Shown here piece after piece: positions 63,862 to 64,000 of a stretch of 64,000 bases of DNA (the stretch's first letter is position 1; every line of letters starts with the position of its first letter). Origin of the DNA: Alcanivoracaceae bacterium (GTDB lineage: Bacteria > Pseudomonadota > Gammaproteobacteria > Xanthomonadales > Marinicellaceae); contig JADGEI010000001.1 in the NCBI GenBank assembly GCA_016744455.1, forward strand, positions 248,001 through 312,000. The letters run 5' to 3'. Below the pieces are notes generated by a model that was not told the origin of the DNA, did no database searches, and worked only from the letters and a program-made list of their open reading frames with translations. The position numbers were made by a program, and so were the translations under genes.

Positions 63862-64000
63862 ATGAAATTAAGAATAGTCACATATAATATTCACCGGGCC
63901 ATCGGTCTTGATCGAAGATTTAAGCCTGAAAGAATTATAGAGATTTTAAACAAGTTAAAAGCTGATATTGTTTTATTACAAGAAGTTGATGAGGGTGTTC
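63862..64000 (+). CDS. Endonuclease/exonuclease/phosphatase family protein, 3'-truncated
   Basis: Only 46 codons are in the window. They read KLRIVTYNIHRAIGLDRRFK and then LLQEVDEG, the two N-terminal motifs (catalytic Asn and Glu) of the EEP superfamily. Members range from DNA repair nucleases to lipid phosphatases, so the role cannot be fixed. The ATG at 63862 lies two bases after the PNPOx-fold gene, implying one transcript. Confidence 0.8.
   Translation, partial: MKLRIVTYNIHRAIGLDRRFKPERIIEILNKLKADIVLLQEVDEGV

Overview
The window is chromosomal DNA from a low-GC, AT-rich gammaproteobacterium. Three things support this: the trpEG, yceD-rpmF-plsX-fabHDG and rpsU-yqeY-dnaG-rpoD clusters; a pyrB-ruvX-yqgE-tonB-gshB block divergent from a Pil-Chp chemosensory operon, the arrangement known from Pseudomonas; and lolCD-comEC. 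An IPTL-CTERM protein, a DUF1800/DUF1501 pair and a secreted protease ending in an 'IFANSFE' tail suggest a marine lineage of the Marinicella/Xanthomonadales type. That placement is inference from gene content only. No rRNA, tRNA, CRISPR array or intact insertion sequence was seen.

Layout. 1-1831: the 3' part of trpE plus trpG. 1943-6440: yceD, rpmF, a terminator, then plsX-fabH-fabD-fabG; acpP and fabF are not where they usually are, and an unrecognised gene follows. 6982-11261 (minus): rpsU-yqeY-dnaG-rpoD. 11396-15071: yggS, yaiI, a secreted gamma-glutamyltransferase and a CREST-type membrane hydrolase. 15080-18889 (minus): gshB-tonB-yqgE-ruvX-pyrB. 19226-30764: pilG-pilI-pilJ-pilK-chpA-chpB-chpC, a complete type IV pilus chemosensory operon without pilH, with a very long ChpA carrying an acidic repeat tract. 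30879-37046: an octaheme cytochrome c, lolC-lolD and comEC. 37280-40631: a diguanylate cyclase, trmL, ubiA and two small predicted lipoproteins. 40716-47606: a six-gene MoxR/Bat operon.

47630-54084 (minus) is a five-gene run for exported proteins: DUF1800, DUF1501, an IPTL-CTERM protein, an FG-GAP/ASPIC-UnbV lipoprotein and a TPR lipoprotein. 54181-55347 is a broken Rhs tip whose variable, cysteine-rich C-terminus is followed 12 bases later by a small two-helix membrane protein, as in an Rhs toxin/immunity cassette. About 600 bases of degenerate non-coding DNA follow. 55947-59995 carries three unrelated zinc metallopeptidases in a row. The window closes with a deoxynucleoside kinase, a SLC13-type transporter with trmB, a PNPOx-fold protein and the start of an endonuclease/exonuclease/phosphatase-family gene.

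How the genes work together: most of the window is housekeeping (tryptophan, fatty acid and phospholipid synthesis, replication/transcription initiation, pyrimidine and glutathione synthesis, lipoprotein export). The accessory interest lies in three places: the modified Pil-Chp system (no pilH, expanded ChpA), the exported DUF1800/DUF1501/IPTL-CTERM/ASPIC/TPR run, and the orphan Rhs-CT cassette next to it.
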